The notes below the pieces were generated by a model. It did not search any database. It saw only the letters and a list, made by a program, of their open reading frames with translations, and was not told where the DNA came from. A DNA stretch of 64,000 nt from Udeniomyces pyricola (taxonomy: Eukaryota; Basidiomycota; Tremellomycetes; Cystofilobasidiales; Mrakiaceae): contig BCIK01000013.1 in the NCBI GenBank assembly GCA_039545295.1, positions 1 to 64,000 on the forward strand, given 5' to 3'. The position numbers were made by a program, and so were the translations under genes. This document shows positions 23,667-37,200 of this stretch, one piece after another (position 1 is the first letter of the stretch; every line of letters begins with the position of its first letter).

Positions 23667-26600
23667 ATGGCTCACCAGAGCCCGGCCGATCCGACAGCGC
23701 TCTTGACCAAGGCCCTCTCTGCCCCACCCGCTGAGCAACCCCGACACCTTCACCTGGCCAAACTCGCTCTCAAGGATCAACCTCATCTCATCGGCACTCT
23801 CGTCGGCTACATCCTTCCCTATGCTCAGTCACCAGGTCCCCTCACAGACTGGATGGTCGAGGTCAGTCTTCTGCACCCAACAAATCCGCCGCTGCGGTTC
23901 CATCGCCCAAACCAGCCACGCCCATCAGACGACCTGCGACCCTCGAGACCGTCGCGCTGAAACGCGTCCTCTTTCGTTCTCTTTCCTTCTTGATTCCCCT
24001 TGACCCTTTCATCAGGTCGTCGAGTTGGCAGTATGCAGATCTGCCCTTCCGGTCGAGGCAAAGTCCCAACGTCAGTCCATACTCGTTTGCCAAATTGTAC
24101 GCCCCTAGAGGGAACGCACCTCTGATCCTCGTTGAGACCATGCCTACTTTCAGTGGGTCTCCAAACCCTCGAAACCCTTGCACAGCTCCTCGTCACGTCT
24201 TCTCCCAAGATCGTCAAGGTTCTTGTTCAGATCTTTTCGTCACTGTATCCGATGCTCTTCAGACATCTGTGAGTGAGACACGTTCGAGCTCTGTTCATGG
24301 GTATGCCCACGGCCTTTTCGGGCTGATGTCGTATCCGTTGGCTTCGACGCTTTTCTCCGTTCCCGCTTCCGTCTCTGGCTCTTCACCAGGTGTCAAAACA
24401 GGTCACTTGCCAATGTCTGGACTGTTCTCATGGCATGCAAGACGTGCATCCTCGGGTGGGCGACTGAAGGTGCCATGAACGGTCGGCCAGTCTCTAAAGG
24501 ATCGAGGCTCCAAGCCATCAAGTTTCTACAAAAGGTCGTGCTCGTCCAGACTCGCGGAGGCGGGTCCGATCCTAGGGTTAGTGACATTTCTTGGCCACAT
24601 GCTCGCATACTTCGGATGATGGGAGTATAGGGCACAGTAGCTCTCAGCTTATTGACCAGCATGCGCCATGACGTCTGAACCCTGCAGCTTCACAACCCAA
24701 GAGCAGATCCAAACCTCGCATCGTGTCCGGCCGATCACCCTTTCCTTCAAGTTGCTCAACTCGAGGCCGAAGGCGTCAAGCTCATTGAATTCATTCTCAC
24801 AAGCATGTACACTTCGAGGTTCGTACGTTTCGTCAGACGTGATCGCTTCAGTACAGATACCCAGAGCTGATACGCGTTGGCGTTTCGTCCCTACTCCAAG
24901 CAGAGATACCGAGATCCTTACGTCGATTCTCAACACGATATCCGTCCTTGTCAAGCTTCGGCCCAATCTCGCTGTTGTTCTTGTTCCCTCACTGACTGGA
25001 TGGACACCCGACGCTCTCAACGGATTGGCGAGAGGAGATGTGCGGAGTGTCGAAAAGATTGTTAGAGCCACCATGACTGTGCTCGAGAGGTCAGTCGCGT
25101 CTGAATTTCCTCTTCCTCTCTGCTTCTTTTTCCTAATTCACTGAACTTCAACATGGCTCGTTACTGTATCCTCATCTTAAGGACTCCGTCGGCCGCCAGC
25201 TTCCGAGCCTCTCTTCACGAAGCTCTAGCCCGCCAAGCTCATCGCATGGATGCAGTGTACAAGCTCGCGCTTGAGGAGGGACGTCAGCATAAGCGTCAAC
25301 TCGCGTCCCAAGCCAAAGAAACCCCCTCGAGTGGCGAGCCTGCAGCGAAGCGAGCGCGTCTGGAGGAGCCTGCACCTAATCCAGTTGTCTCGCAGCCACC
25401 AACACCAGCAACCAATCCGTTTCCCTCAACTGGCGCGTCGCCCAATCTCTCGCATCTCCCTCCAACCCTTCTCTCCAACACACTTCCATTCAACGTATCA
25501 ACCCTGCCCGTCTCTCTCATCGTCGATCTTATCATACAAAACCTCCATAGCCTTCCTTCCGAGGTCATCTCTGCCACGATTGGACCGATACGACAAGCCC
25601 TCCTCAATCACGCATCGATACCAAACGCCCCACCGCTTCCGCCTCCACTTCAGATCTTCCGCAAGGTCATTGTTTCTGATGGAGTGGCGGGAGGAGAGCA
25701 CATCGTTCCTGAAACTGGAGAGATTGAAGCTCGAGCGGACGAGGGAGCTCTGAATCCTCTCGAAATCGGAGGGAACGACGATGATGATGACGAGACGCTT
25801 CCGAATCCCATCACGGCTGATGACTCTTCAGACCCAATCTCTTCGAACAGAGGGGCAGATGTCCCAACCTCTTCCACCTCTGCTCTCCACCTGCCCAAAA
25901 GCCTCGCAATCCCAGCCGCTCCTTCGGCGAATACGAGTACATCACATATATTTGCGCTACCTCCCCCCCTTCCCCTCCCTGCTTCCTCTCGCCAAAGCCT
26001 CATCCTCAAATCTATCCGCCGTATCTGGGAGTCTGCTCAGGTGGGGTTGTCGGCTGCACCCAAAGCGGAAGGTCCGGTGGCCGAAGACGCCGAGGACGAT
26101 ACGCACTCGAGAGGTGGGAAGAACGAGTTGTGGATGATTTTGCTGACGAGACTCGTCACGAGGGGACGTGAAGAATCGGTCGCCATCAAGGAAGAGGTCA
26201 AGAACGAGGTGGGAGAAGAGGACGACGCAGAGTTGGAGGTCAAGAGGGACGATGTTAGAAGGGCGATGGCCGAGTTTGTCTGCGAGCAGTTTGATTCGAG
26301 GTAAGACCTAATTTCGGAAACGTTGTCGGACGGACTATGAACGATCTGGATGCTACACAGGATATCTCGCTTGGTCAATGCAGCTTTCTAATTGGTTTGT
26401 GACTCGCTCTTCATTCAGATATCCCCTGGCATCTCTCTGGCTGAACGAGGAGTGGTACAACGACATGGTCTTGTGCGGAGAGGTTGAACGACGTGTATGT
26501 GTTCACTATTCTTTCCGCCATCTTTATCACTCATCAGGTAGTTGCTTACGCTCATTCGCATCTCTCAAATCAACTTCTCAACACCTCAGAAACCGCGGTA

Positions 26601-29286
26601 CCGAAATACCCTCGACCTCATTCTCTCTCGCTACTTGCCTCGTGTTACCGGATTTGCCATCCATCGGCTCCTTCTTGATCTTCCAGAGATCCCCTTACCT
26701 GTGTTAAGTGATCTTCAGGTGCTATGTACCGATTCGGATCGATCGAGAGGCAAGGTCGGCATGAAGGTTCTCAAGGACATCATCAACCAACGGCCGCCTG
26801 TGAGAGAAGAAGCGATCAAGATTTTGTTGGAACTCTGCACTCATATCGGTATGTCAAGTATCTACCTTGACCATCCGATGCGTACAACTTTGTCGGAGCG
26901 ACTCTCAACGGATTGCTCTGTCGTGTCTTGTTTCACGCTCCATCAGACGCCAACACTCGAAATCCAGCGATCGCTGCTGTCCGACAATGGATCTCCGAAC
27001 CCAAGATTCTGAGTGATGCTATCAAAGCGTTTGCGTTGCAACTTCTCAAACGACTCCAGGTCCTCGGCAGAGCCGCCAGAGTGAGGAAGGAGAAAGAGGA
27101 GATAGACAGTGGCGAAGCTAGGATTGGGGACGGAGACGAGGAACCAACAACAGTGGTCAACGACGAGGGTGAAATGGAAGATGAAGAAGACGTTGTCCTC
27201 GTGCAAAGTCGGTACCTACCGTCCGACCTCGAGCTTCCTACTAACTTGGATGTCGTTCGACAGCATGTTGAGCTCATATTTGCGCTCACGAAAAAGGTAC
27301 CCGAATTCCTCGACAGGTGCGTCCCATCCACTTCTCATCATCCGCTCTCGATTTCTCATCTGACAAGAACATGGGCCTTCAACTTTTGATTCGCTGTGAA
27401 TCTGACTTGATCTCTTTGTCTCACGCTTACTTGGACAAAAAGCATTTTTGCAACCTATCCGATGCTCGAGTCCTCCGTGCAAACCCACTTCCGAACCATT
27501 CTCTCTCCACTCATCAAATCTCTTGGTCCCAACAATGGCAAGCTTCTCACGTTGCTTCGCACGTTCCCGCCGGGCGCCGATGGTCTTGTTCTTCATACGC
27601 TTCAAGTCCTGGGCGAGCCTAAAGAGGAAGGCGGACCAAGGGTCAAGATGTCGGTTCCTTTGGTCGCGCTTGTCAAGAGTTTGGTGGCGGAGAGAGAACT
27701 TGATCCAAGATTTATCTTGCCCATCATTCCCGAGCTCGACAAAGTAGGTCTTAGACTGCTTCTTGCTTCCTTCTCTCAATCGCTGCCATCATATGAGCGC
27801 ATGTTGCTGATCTACATAAACATCATCCTGCCCCTCAAACGTCGACCTCAACCCAACGCAGGCGGATGTCAAGCGTCATCTTCCCCGTATCGTCTCTCTC
27901 CTCAACGGCAAGACCTCGGAACGCGATCTCGTCCGCGGTGTGTTCCATTCGATCATCGTCCCGCCCCCCGGTGGTGGCGGAGGCACCCAAGCGAGTATCG
28001 CTGCGGCCGCTGCTGCGGCCGCCGTTGGGATCGGTGGGAGGTTGAGGTCAACGGAGCAATTCCTCCCGGCGGAATTGATGGTACTCCTCCATCGGCTAGA
28101 GAAAGAAAGTGGACTCAAGTCGACCATGGAAGGTCCGTTTTCTCTTTCTAGATAATCTCTCTAAATCGTAAATCTTCCTTTCAATCAATTGGCTTTGACT
28201 GACACATATCGATGGGTTTTTGTTTTATCTTATCATCTCGCACTCAGCTGTCGATATTTGCTTCTCCATGACGGATCTCTTCAAGTCCGACATCTTGTCG
28301 TCCGTCATGCAGCAAGTCTCGGACGAGCCTGAATTGCCGACACTCTTCATGAGAACGGTTAGTTTCTTGCGATATATTCACTTCTGTCTCTATCTATTTT
28401 CCCGTTCAACGTGCTTTGGTTTGATATCCTAGTCAAACAGATCGCTCAGTGTTGTGGAATTTGTCTCTTTCCTCTATCTCGAACCCCCTTTTCACCCATC
28501 CCAAATCCTCCAAACACACACAGGTCATCAAATCCGTCCAAACCTACAAATCTCTCACCGGTTTTGTTTCGACGAACCTGCTCTCTCGACTCATTGCCAA
28601 AAAGATCTGGACCTCGCCTCAGTTGTGGGAAGGGTTTGTCCGATGCGCCAAGAACTTGGGCGTATCGAGTTACGGGGCGTTGTTGCAGTTGCCCAGAGAG
28701 CAGATCAAGGAGATTGTCGGCAGGCAGGATGGGAAAGGGTTGAAGGCGGGTTTGAGGGAATTTGTGTTGAAGAAGGTGAGGTTTTGCTCTCATCGATAAT
28801 GATGCGCAAGGAGAAGAGCGCGCCTCGGGAGCAGACGGCAGAATCATCACGTCCCCGCTTACACAGAAACTGACCTTAGCTTTCGTGTTCCTACTGCATT
28901 ATGCATTCCTTTTTCCTTCTTTCGTTTCGTCCCATTCTCTCAAACGACGACTCTAAATTATCCTCACTCCATCCTCCTTGCGTTCCTTTTCAACTCTCAA
29001 AAAGGCCGGAGGAAATGTCGCTCGTCTGCCAGCTTGGTTCGAGGAAGTCTTTGGAGACTCAGCGCCGAGTTCACCTTCCAAAGTCGCATCCCTTCCCGCT
29101 CCTTCTCCAGCTGTGGGAACCTTTGGCGAGGCACCGCCCTCGACTGCCGCTATCAGCCCGTCCGTTGGGTCTGCGCTGCCGACGTCAACGTCGACGCCGA
29201 CGCCCATGGGTGGGTCAGAGAGAGGAGAAGACGGAAATGCGGCGGTGATCGGATCGGAACCGGTGCCAATGGACGAGTCAAATTGA
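23667..29286 (+). CDS. PTA1: Symplekin/Pta1, mRNA 3'-end processing scaffold
   Basis: Scaffold of the cleavage and polyadenylation factor. It holds the endonuclease and phosphatase modules together in the nucleus. The ATG at 23667 starts M-A-H-Q-S-P-A-D. The N-terminal HEAT region spans several short exons (about 23667-25090), including W-T-V-L-M-A and K-F-L-Q-K-V-V-L-V-Q, followed by a Lys/Arg/Pro-rich linker (about 25250-25460). A second helical block runs to about 27800 (L-G-P-N-N-G-K-L-L-T-L-L-R-T-F-P). Poly-Gly then poly-Ala (about 27965-28030) marks a flexible insert. The conserved C-terminal domain follows with D-L-F-K-S-D-I-L, T-Y-K-S-L-T-G-F-V, W-E-G-F-V-R-C-A and L-Q-L-P-R-E-Q-I. 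The tail is Pro/Ser-rich and ends P-M-D-E-S-N. About a dozen introns. Confidence 0.88.
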
Positions 29287-29985
29287 CATGTTTACAAGGT
29301 GTGAGAGAGGGGAAGAGAGAGGATGAGGAACCACTACAGCAGGTATCATGGCAATTGGGTGGGTTAATATCTGACATTGATCGCAACGCATCGCAGATAT
29401 CAAAGAAAGACAGAAAGAACAAGGAGTGAAAAATGGTTCATAAGGAGAGTTATGTGATATGTGACAAAGAAAAAAAAATACAAAAACAAACAGACAAGTG
29501 TGGAGGACGCTAAAGGCGTTGCAGAAGGAGGGGGGAAAGGGATCAAGAGCTAGGTTCGTTGAAACTTGTGCGTGGTTGATACCCAGATGAGATACAACGA
29601 AAATGGAACTCGCGATTCAAAGCCAGTGTAATGGAGAAATGAGAAGAAAGAGAGAAGAAAATGTTGAGAGAAAGAAAAAGGCCAGGGATGTTGACACCAG
29701 ATGGACAACGAGTGACAATAAGAGAGATCAGCTGCAAGGGGGAAAAATGACAAACTTGGATATCAGAGAATTGACTAAGTAGGAGCACGAGGACTAGCAA
29801 GGCACAGTTATACCCCATATCGCAGTAGTCAAGAAAAAAGAAGAAAGAGAAACAAAAGAGAAACAAGCGAATACAGGCAGGAGGAGGGCCAGGATGGGCA
29901 CAGACATGGCAGGCAAGAACGGACAAGAACGGAAGGTTGTTTAGAGTGTCTACGAGACAGAAATGCAAAGACGAGATGGATTCGC
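29287..29985. other. Convergent 3' region, purine-rich
   Basis: 699 bases between the stops of symplekin and the MFS permease. The plus strand is strongly purine-rich (long GA/AAG tracts, 29400-29900). Open frames on the minus strand here are Phe/Ser/Leu-rich artefacts of that composition. No gene recognised. Confidence 0.4.
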
Positions 29986-32909
29986 TCAGGTGATGTACAC
30001 GAATGCAGGGTCTCGGTCGTCTCCCGAGCCGATGTACTGTGATGAGACAAGGAAGCGTAAGCGGTAGATGGTCAGACGATCGGTTCAACAATACGAGGTC
30101 CAGTAACCACGCTGTGATCAATGATTGGGTGTGAATCAGACGACCGGCTTGACTCACCTGATCCATCTTGCCGCTCTTCTTCAAGGCATTTTGGCGTTTG
30201 ACATAGAACACGTTGGCAAGAATCAAGAACCACGCAGCGATGAGGAGACCGAGGATGACAGTGTGGCCTTCAACGTAGGCGGGTCCCTGTTTGGAAGGGT
30301 ACAGGAAAGCTACAAATGACCAGGGCAGGGCGAGAGAAACGAGCAGAAAAGAAAATGCACAAGCATGGTTAGTACGATGTCTAAGGTTGGCATACACTCA
30401 AACATCGAGACAAACTGAAACGTACTGGCAACGAATCCACTGCAGTTGGCAATGGCAAGTTGGAACCCGACAGCCGTGGCGCGCTTGTAGTGACTACAGA
30501 CAGAAAATAAGGAGCCGAACCCCGAATATCTCCTACGATCAGCGTTTGCCTGTTGCGACAGAAAGAGAGACAGAAAACGAAAAAGACGAAACAAATATGG
30601 TGCTTTATCAGGGAGTAAAAGGTGACGAACCCAGCACTGTTGTTGGAAAGCCAGACGAGGACAGGTGGGACAGCGGGATACAGCCCACTCGCCATGAGGA
30701 AGAGAGCGCCGTATTTGACACTGTTGGAGTGGACCGTTCGAATGATGGCGTATCCAATGATGGATAGAGGAAGGAAAGCGAGCATGATTGGCCCGCGAAG
30801 CTTGAGTCGATCGGAAAGATAGGCGGCCAGGACTGTCAACAGCGCAGCTACGGCGTATGGAGGCACAGAGTAAAGCTGAGCGGAAACGGCAGAGTAACCC
30901 AATCCGACGATGCTGAGACGAACGATGAAGACAAAATATAACGACGGTTAAGTGTGAGAACGTTGCAGGAAAAACTCAACGGTTCCTGAACGCAAGTTCC
31001 TCTCCAATGAATGTTAACTCGGCAACTTACATTGTAGGAATAAATAGGCCTGCGCAAATTGACATACGAATGCGTGTAATTTGAAGAGAACGGATCAGTC
31101 CAGCACTCAATCAATAGTGCCATTGCTGACGAGAAGCGACTTACCGAAACTGTACAATGCACAAAGAATGGAAAAGTAGCTGAGTGCGGAGAGCCAAGTC
31201 TAGACACACAGATAAGAAGCATTAAATGCCATCAGTGACAGCGCTAGTCTATATAGGTGACATGGACGCGGTCGAGGACAAGCAAACCTCAGAGATGAAC
31301 TCACCTGGACCGAAAAGATGGCCTGGGCGACAGCATGCATCGTCAACTTGTCCTCGCCATGGGCATGCGCAGGACGATCGGCCTGTAGCCTTCTTGCCGC
31401 AAACAATCGCTCTTCCTCCGTCAAGAACGAAGCAGTTTCGAGCGACGTCGGCAGGAATATGCCGGCACAGAGGCCGACGAAGATGGTCATGAGGCCCTCA
31501 ATGATCAGAACCCAACGCCAACCCTCAAGCCCACCTGCACCACCCAAACGATTCAATCCCGCACTCAAGAGACCTGCAAATGCGCCTGAGAGTGAGGCGG
31601 AACTATAAATGAGACCTATGACAAAGAGCATGACGAACATCAAAAACAGGAACAAAAACTTCCGGTTAAGCCAAATATGCACAGAGCTGATATGAAATCC
31701 GAGATTGTTGGTCAAACATACCTAGTCGGATGCCCATTTCGGATCGCTTGTAGACCATGGATAGGAAGAGGACAATTCCAGGCAATAATCCTCCCTCAGC
31801 TGCTCCAAGGAAGCCCCTAACTACCATCAACCCAGTGTAACTAGGTGGGCCAGAGATGAACATGGGTCAATTGATCTGAGGCAGATCACGACTCTAGAGC
31901 TCAGAGCCTAGCGAGAGAGCCTTACCTTTTGACAAAACCCATGCTCATGCCAATGATCCCCCACACAATACTTTGATAAGATAAGCGAATTGAGATCTAG
32001 CGTCAGCGAGGGTCGAAGCGATGGATCATCGTCAACGGGTAATGTCCAGCCCAATAGATGGAATGGCCGACTAACGTTAGTCCAGCGAGCCAGATCCGAG
32101 GGGTACATTTCTTGAGGGCAAGGTTCGAAGGAACTTCAGCGGCGATGTCTACATATAATCGCGGTAATGAAGGTGATGAGTAACATATACGCAAGTCGTT
32201 GGGGGAGAACCAATGGGTAACGCTCGATTCGAGGCATCGCACCAAGCCGAGTCCTATTCCCGTCCCACGTCTCCATCTCAAAGATCTCTTGGCGACAACA
32301 TCTATATCGGAACTTACAGAATGCGTAGAACACGGCCAGGCAGTTCTCGTACTTTGACGAAGAAAGGTTGAGATCCTTCTGAAGGCCTAGGACTGTACTT
32401 GGTTTGATGATAGGATCGTTGCACAGAAAGGGATAATGACATATAAGGAGCCCGGTAGAGAACACCGTCAGCAGCAGCCGTTGACCGGGTCCACCACCAG
32501 CGATCTCGCCTACATCCATGAGGTTTTCAAGTGCAATTTTGTCACGAATGCGTGAATCACGTACCTCGAACCGACCCGATGTTTGTTCGGTCCAGGAAGC
32601 TGTAATCGTAAAATCAGATGCCCGGACAATGATCAATATCCATTCAGTAGAACCACTGCAGGCGTGACCCAACCAAAAGTAGATCAGAAGCGTGAGCCAT
32701 CCATCTCTTTGCATTGGCTAAACTCACCTGAACAAGAACAAGAGGGCCATCGCGGGTAGAAGCCGGAGGTCAGTCGTGCGCAGGATCCGACGTTCCATAG
32801 CCCGGTCCTCCTCTGGCGTCCGCCCCGACGAAAGGTAGGCATTCTCGATATAGCCATTGCCAGGCGATTTCTCTTCAATATAAGAAATGGGGGATGTTTC
32901 ACGATTCAT
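29986..32909 (-). CDS. MFS transporter, anion:cation symporter (Dal5/Tna1-like) family
   Basis: Plasma-membrane permease of the fungal allantoate/nicotinate/vitamin group; substrate cannot be fixed from sequence. The ATG at 32909 starts M-N-R-E-T-S-P-I-S-Y with a cytosolic head (E-E-D-R-A-M-E-R-R-I-L). Then come P-A-M-A-L-L-F-L-F and the helix 2 region (G-L-Q-K-D-L-N-L). The loop-2/TM4 segment reads R-G-F-L-G-A-A-E-G-G-L-L-P-G, diagnostic for this MFS group. Next are Y-K-R-S-E-M-G-I-R, S-A-S-L-S-G-A-F-A-G-L and W-R-W-V-L-I-I-E-G. Then a central loop (L-F-A-A-R-R-L-Q-A-D) and helices 7-12, including Y-S-V-P-P-Y-A-V-A and K-R-A-T-A-V-G-F-Q-L-A. The last exon gives Y-I-G-S-G-D-D-R-D-P-A and a stop at 29986. 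About a dozen introns. Confidence 0.82.
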
Positions 32910-34278
32910 GGATGGTGGGGTGAGGATTGTTCCAGGAGAAGATCAGAGCGATGGGGAGAGGGAGCTAGTTGTAGGGGGGGGGGGGAGGCAAGCCGGGGAT
33001 ATAGGCAGAGAATGGTCGATATGATGTGGCGGCGGCAGGGAAAGCCGGAGGTGGGAACGATGCGCCGATGGTCTGAAAGCAAAAGACCGAGTGGAAGAAC
33101 TGATGGGGCAAAGCAAGCTGCCCGCAGTAGATCGACTTATTTTATTTAATGTTACAAAAATGATCCATCAATTTTCGCCGGGGGACAAGGAGAGTGTGAG
33201 CGCGTGAGCCTGCTCTGAACTGTTGGGGAAGACAAGGGGGGGGGGGGGGGGNNNGGCACAATAGACGCCGATCATCGATCAGCCGGCTTACATGAGGCAC
33301 CTGCTCGACTGCTCGGTCCTTTGACCGGAGCGAGCCTTCGCTACGTAGGATTCATATAAGTTCCAGTCCTGAGTTTCAGTGCGTCCGTGTGATGCAGGTT
33401 ATTGTTGTTCTCTTACAAAAGTACCGCCAACTACCACCTTCCTCCACACAACGTCTCGACATGGTGATCATGTCGGTATACCGTCATAACCGACCTACTG
33501 TGAACCATGATTATGCATCATGCATATCGCCAGCGTCTGATCATGACTGGCCCGACCGCGAGCTTACAACGTCTCGAGCGTACTATAAGCTCGAACAGTT
33601 GCAATCAGAGGCTAGCAGGAGCTGCGCTGTTCGACGCGCTGGACGTTACATACATCGAGCGCATCGAGCTTACGAGGCTGACCCGGTTCTGCCCAAAACT
33701 AACGCCTATAAGTTGCACCACTTGAGTATTCTGATCAAGTTGGATGCTAGACAATGTCGGCTGATGGTTGAATCTTTACAATCACTTATAAGATCCGGTC
33801 AACGACGTGTAACGGCAGGGCATTGCAGGACGCATTAGCTGCACTGGGCTTGATCAACGCGATGATCGACTTGAGTTCCTTGAGCTCGTCGATCATGCAT
33901 GATGGATGATGATGATAATTTCGGGTGTTGGTTCATCGATGCATCTATCATCTTCGTCAACGCTTTGTTAAGGCGACGCGCGCATTTCGCGTGGCCGGCG
34001 CATACATTGGCGCGCGTGTACTCCTAAATGTTGGAGCGTGAGTATTCTTCTCTTTTTTGGTCAGAGCCCTTCGACCCATCCTTTGCGCCTTTTGATCCTC
34101 TCTGGACCGCTCCCTACGCATATCCTCACGTTTGTCTCTGCTACTTTTGCCGCTCCATCTCTTGCTTCTTGCTCTTTGCAACGCCTCGTTGGATTGACCG
34201 ATTGGCCGTCTCTCTTATGTGTCTTTTTAGTCGCCGGTCCTTGGCTCCGTCTCGCCAACTTTCCCAGCTTCGCGTAAC
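32910..34278. promoter_or_regulatory. Large divergent intergenic region with G runs and a sequence gap
   Basis: 1369 bases, the longest gene-free stretch in the window, between the minus-strand permease start and the plus-strand WD40 gene start. It contains a 12-G run (32974-32985), a second G run with unknown bases (33236-33256), and ATG/CAT-rich palindromic words near 33510 and 33895-33915. Both promoters must lie here. No gene recognised; small open frames have no family features. Confidence 0.5.
33236..33256. repeat. G homopolymer with a three-base unknown gap
   Basis: Sixteen G residues, NNN at 33252-33254, then GG. The true length is unknown. G runs of this kind are typical failure points of sequencing and may form G-quadruplex-like structures. 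Confidence 0.95.
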
Positions 34279-37200
34279 ATGCCGCCGACCCGAACTACCA
34301 CTGGCACCAACTACATCCGAGGCAACATGAACTCTCGCGGCGACCCTCACCAGCCCGACAAAGCCTTCCAAGCTGTCATCGCAGCTCATTCTCGACATCC
34401 CAACCTTCATCACAACGGGCAACGAAATCAGGTTCGCACATCCCCGATTGTTCGGGCACTGTTGGCTCCACAGCCCGCTTCGTTGCCTCGACCTCCCCAA
34501 GCCTCTGGGTCTGGTCACTCTCGCAGAGCCAACGCGGCCGCGTCACCTTTCCCAAAAAAATCGAGGATTTCTAAAGACACTCGGAATATGGCTAGCAACG
34601 ATTTCGTAATTAAGATAGAAGGCCGGACCGCGGTCAGCCCTCCCCCAGTTGTGCGCCAGTCGATAGGCAGTCCGGCCCACCAAGCCCAATCCGACGATGT
34701 TCAGCCCCAAAATTGCAAGAGGCCAAAGTTTAAGGCGAAAGCCAAGCTCAATCCCGGCAGAACAGAGAAGCTCCAACAGCGTGAGCAAAAACGCTGGAGC
34801 GAGATAGATCCAAACTTTAGTCCGATAATCCTTCAACCTCAAGCTTCACCCGCACAGCCAGTGATCGAAGCGGCACTCAACCCGGACCACCAAAGCCAGA
34901 CCAAGAAACGCAAAGGATCGACGTCGAAGGCCAAAACCAAGCCCACCCTTGTCGAGAACCAACCCACCCCTGTCAAGAACAAACCCATCCCCGTTAAATC
35001 GAGGAAGCAACATTCACAGAAGAAACCTAAGCGGTCACATCTGTGCGAGAATCCCAACCTCAGTCCTGTCATCAATCCTCGTCCTCAGCCCCATAATGGT
35101 GAGATAGCATTTCCTCGTTCGAACAACCAGCAACGTAACCCGCAATTCTTCTCTCGTCCCTCGGGGTTGCAGCTTCATCAGTATTCGAAGGAAACCATCA
35201 TGTATGTTGGCCCAATCTTTCAATGAGACCTACTGACATACATCCTTCTTTATTTTTCTGTTTTTGATCTCATCAGCCAATCCTCCTCTTTCACGACCGC
35301 AGCCTGCCCAGTTCTCACCGTTGCCGGGTCTTCTCAAGAGGAAAAGGGACGCCAATCCCGAGATTACAAGGTCGTCACAATCCTGGGCGGCCTCGGCAGC
35401 CGAAGCGTCCAAGTCCTCAATCGACCCTCGATCCGCTCGACCATCAAGCGCGCGTCCTAGGAAGACCCACTCTCAACGAGATGGACGAGAGGGTCTCAGG
35501 GTACAGGAGCAACAACAGGAGGTGCAGGAACCTGTGAACTCGGCAGTGATCGAAAACGTGGAGAATCAATGGATGTTGGATGAAGAAGAGAATGCGGAGA
35601 ACGATGAAGCTGACGAGGAGGAAGAGTTGAACGATGTGAGAATGGCGGAAGAGATCATGATGGAGGAAGTCGAGGAACTTGCGGATCAAGGTAAAGATCA
35701 ACCGTCCGCCAGCCAAGTCAGTATTCTTGTTTTACATGAAATTTTCTGCTCATATCTCGGCAGTAGCAACCACATTTCACCCGCTTCAGGATGCTCAGCT
35801 CACCGATATTCATCCCCGGTCTCTACGCTGCAGATTATCGACATATGCTCCGAGAGCGAAGTCGAAGGCGAGGTTTCTTATCTCACCACAATCGCTGGTG
35901 TCAGAGTCAAGATCGATCCCTCGGGTATATCTGATAGTCCTCCTCATAGACAGACAACAAGGTTACCCAAACGTAGAGTGGGTCGATTCCATCTTTACTT
36001 CCTTGCTTCTTCAAACGAACAAACAACCTCATCTGCGCGCTTGCTAAGTGTCCATGTTTTGATGTTTTGATGTTGTGGAATGTTGACTCTCTCAACCTAG
36101 GTCGTGGCCAGCGACGAAGATGAAAACGAAGATGAGGAGGTATCTAGGCCGAAAAATCGGAGACGAAATCGGAAGGCTGTTCATAGGAAGGGGACGCATG
36201 ACAGGGAGAAAGATGAGGACGAGGATGAGGACGAAGACAAGGAAAATCAAGACGGGATGGAGGAAGACGGGGCAGAAGAAGACGAGATTGACGATCGAGA
36301 CCCGGACCATCCCGATCGGCTGGACCCACAATCTCCCCCTGTAAAAGAAATTGCGAAGCATTTTTCACGGGCTAAGATCAAGCCGGTCGAGTTGGAAGGG
36401 AAGCGGCGAACGTCGGTCGAGTCTCGCATCCAAGGAATCGAGCTCATCGATGCTGAGATCCATCCCACTTGTGTCGATGTCAGGGGTGGAGGAGCGTTGA
36501 GGAGAACGGTTACCATGGCGTCGCTTGGTCTGGATGTGACGGTTTCATTGCGAGGTCAGTCAAAGTAGACCTACCGAAGTGTTCTTACATCTTGATCTTC
36601 GTGTGGGTTCCTTTAACTGACCTCTTAACCTTGGCATGGTTGGATCGCCTACATCTCTTAACAGGGTTGATCTGGTGCCACGACCAGACGACGCAAGAGT
36701 AATGCGATTCTAGTTTTCATATACATGGCATTCAGGTTCTCTTACCACCAATGATACTGACTCGCCGATGTTTGTTGTTATCATGTAGACTCGTGGGATC
36801 AGGTCAGATCCCAACCACACATCTCAAGCAAGCCAAGGTGGAGACCGCCGTCCGCGTAAAGGACCGACTAGTCGTGGCTCTGCGAGAGTCTGACAAACCA
36901 GCTGTCGGAACCTTAGCCAAAGCTCATCTTTGGTCTTTCGACCTCTCCACCCGGCCCGTCGATGATTCAGTGGTCCCTGTCATCAAAGTCGGCAATTCCC
37001 AAGTTGAACGTGGAGTAAGTTCCTTTCGATCGCCCTCGAGCTTGATACGTTGGTAAATTTTGTGGGGCTTCAAGTTGATGATTGTCTCGTGGTCGTTTTC
37101 ACTTCCTTTAGCTTAGCGCTCTCACTGCTGGACCGAGTTGTCTCGACCATCCCACGGTCTTCACGTGTGTACAGATCTCTAAGCAACAAAGCTTCAGATG

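Noticed and set aside
29543..30397. Minus-strand open frame of 284 codons, Phe/Leu/Ser-rich
   Set aside because: It runs through the 3' region and several introns of the MFS gene. The richness in Phe/Leu comes from the purine-rich plus strand; the true exons are in other frames.
36092..36516. Minus-strand frames opposite the acidic exon of the WD40 gene
   Set aside because: They are the reverse complement of GA-rich coding sequence, giving Ser/Phe/Leu-rich shadows.
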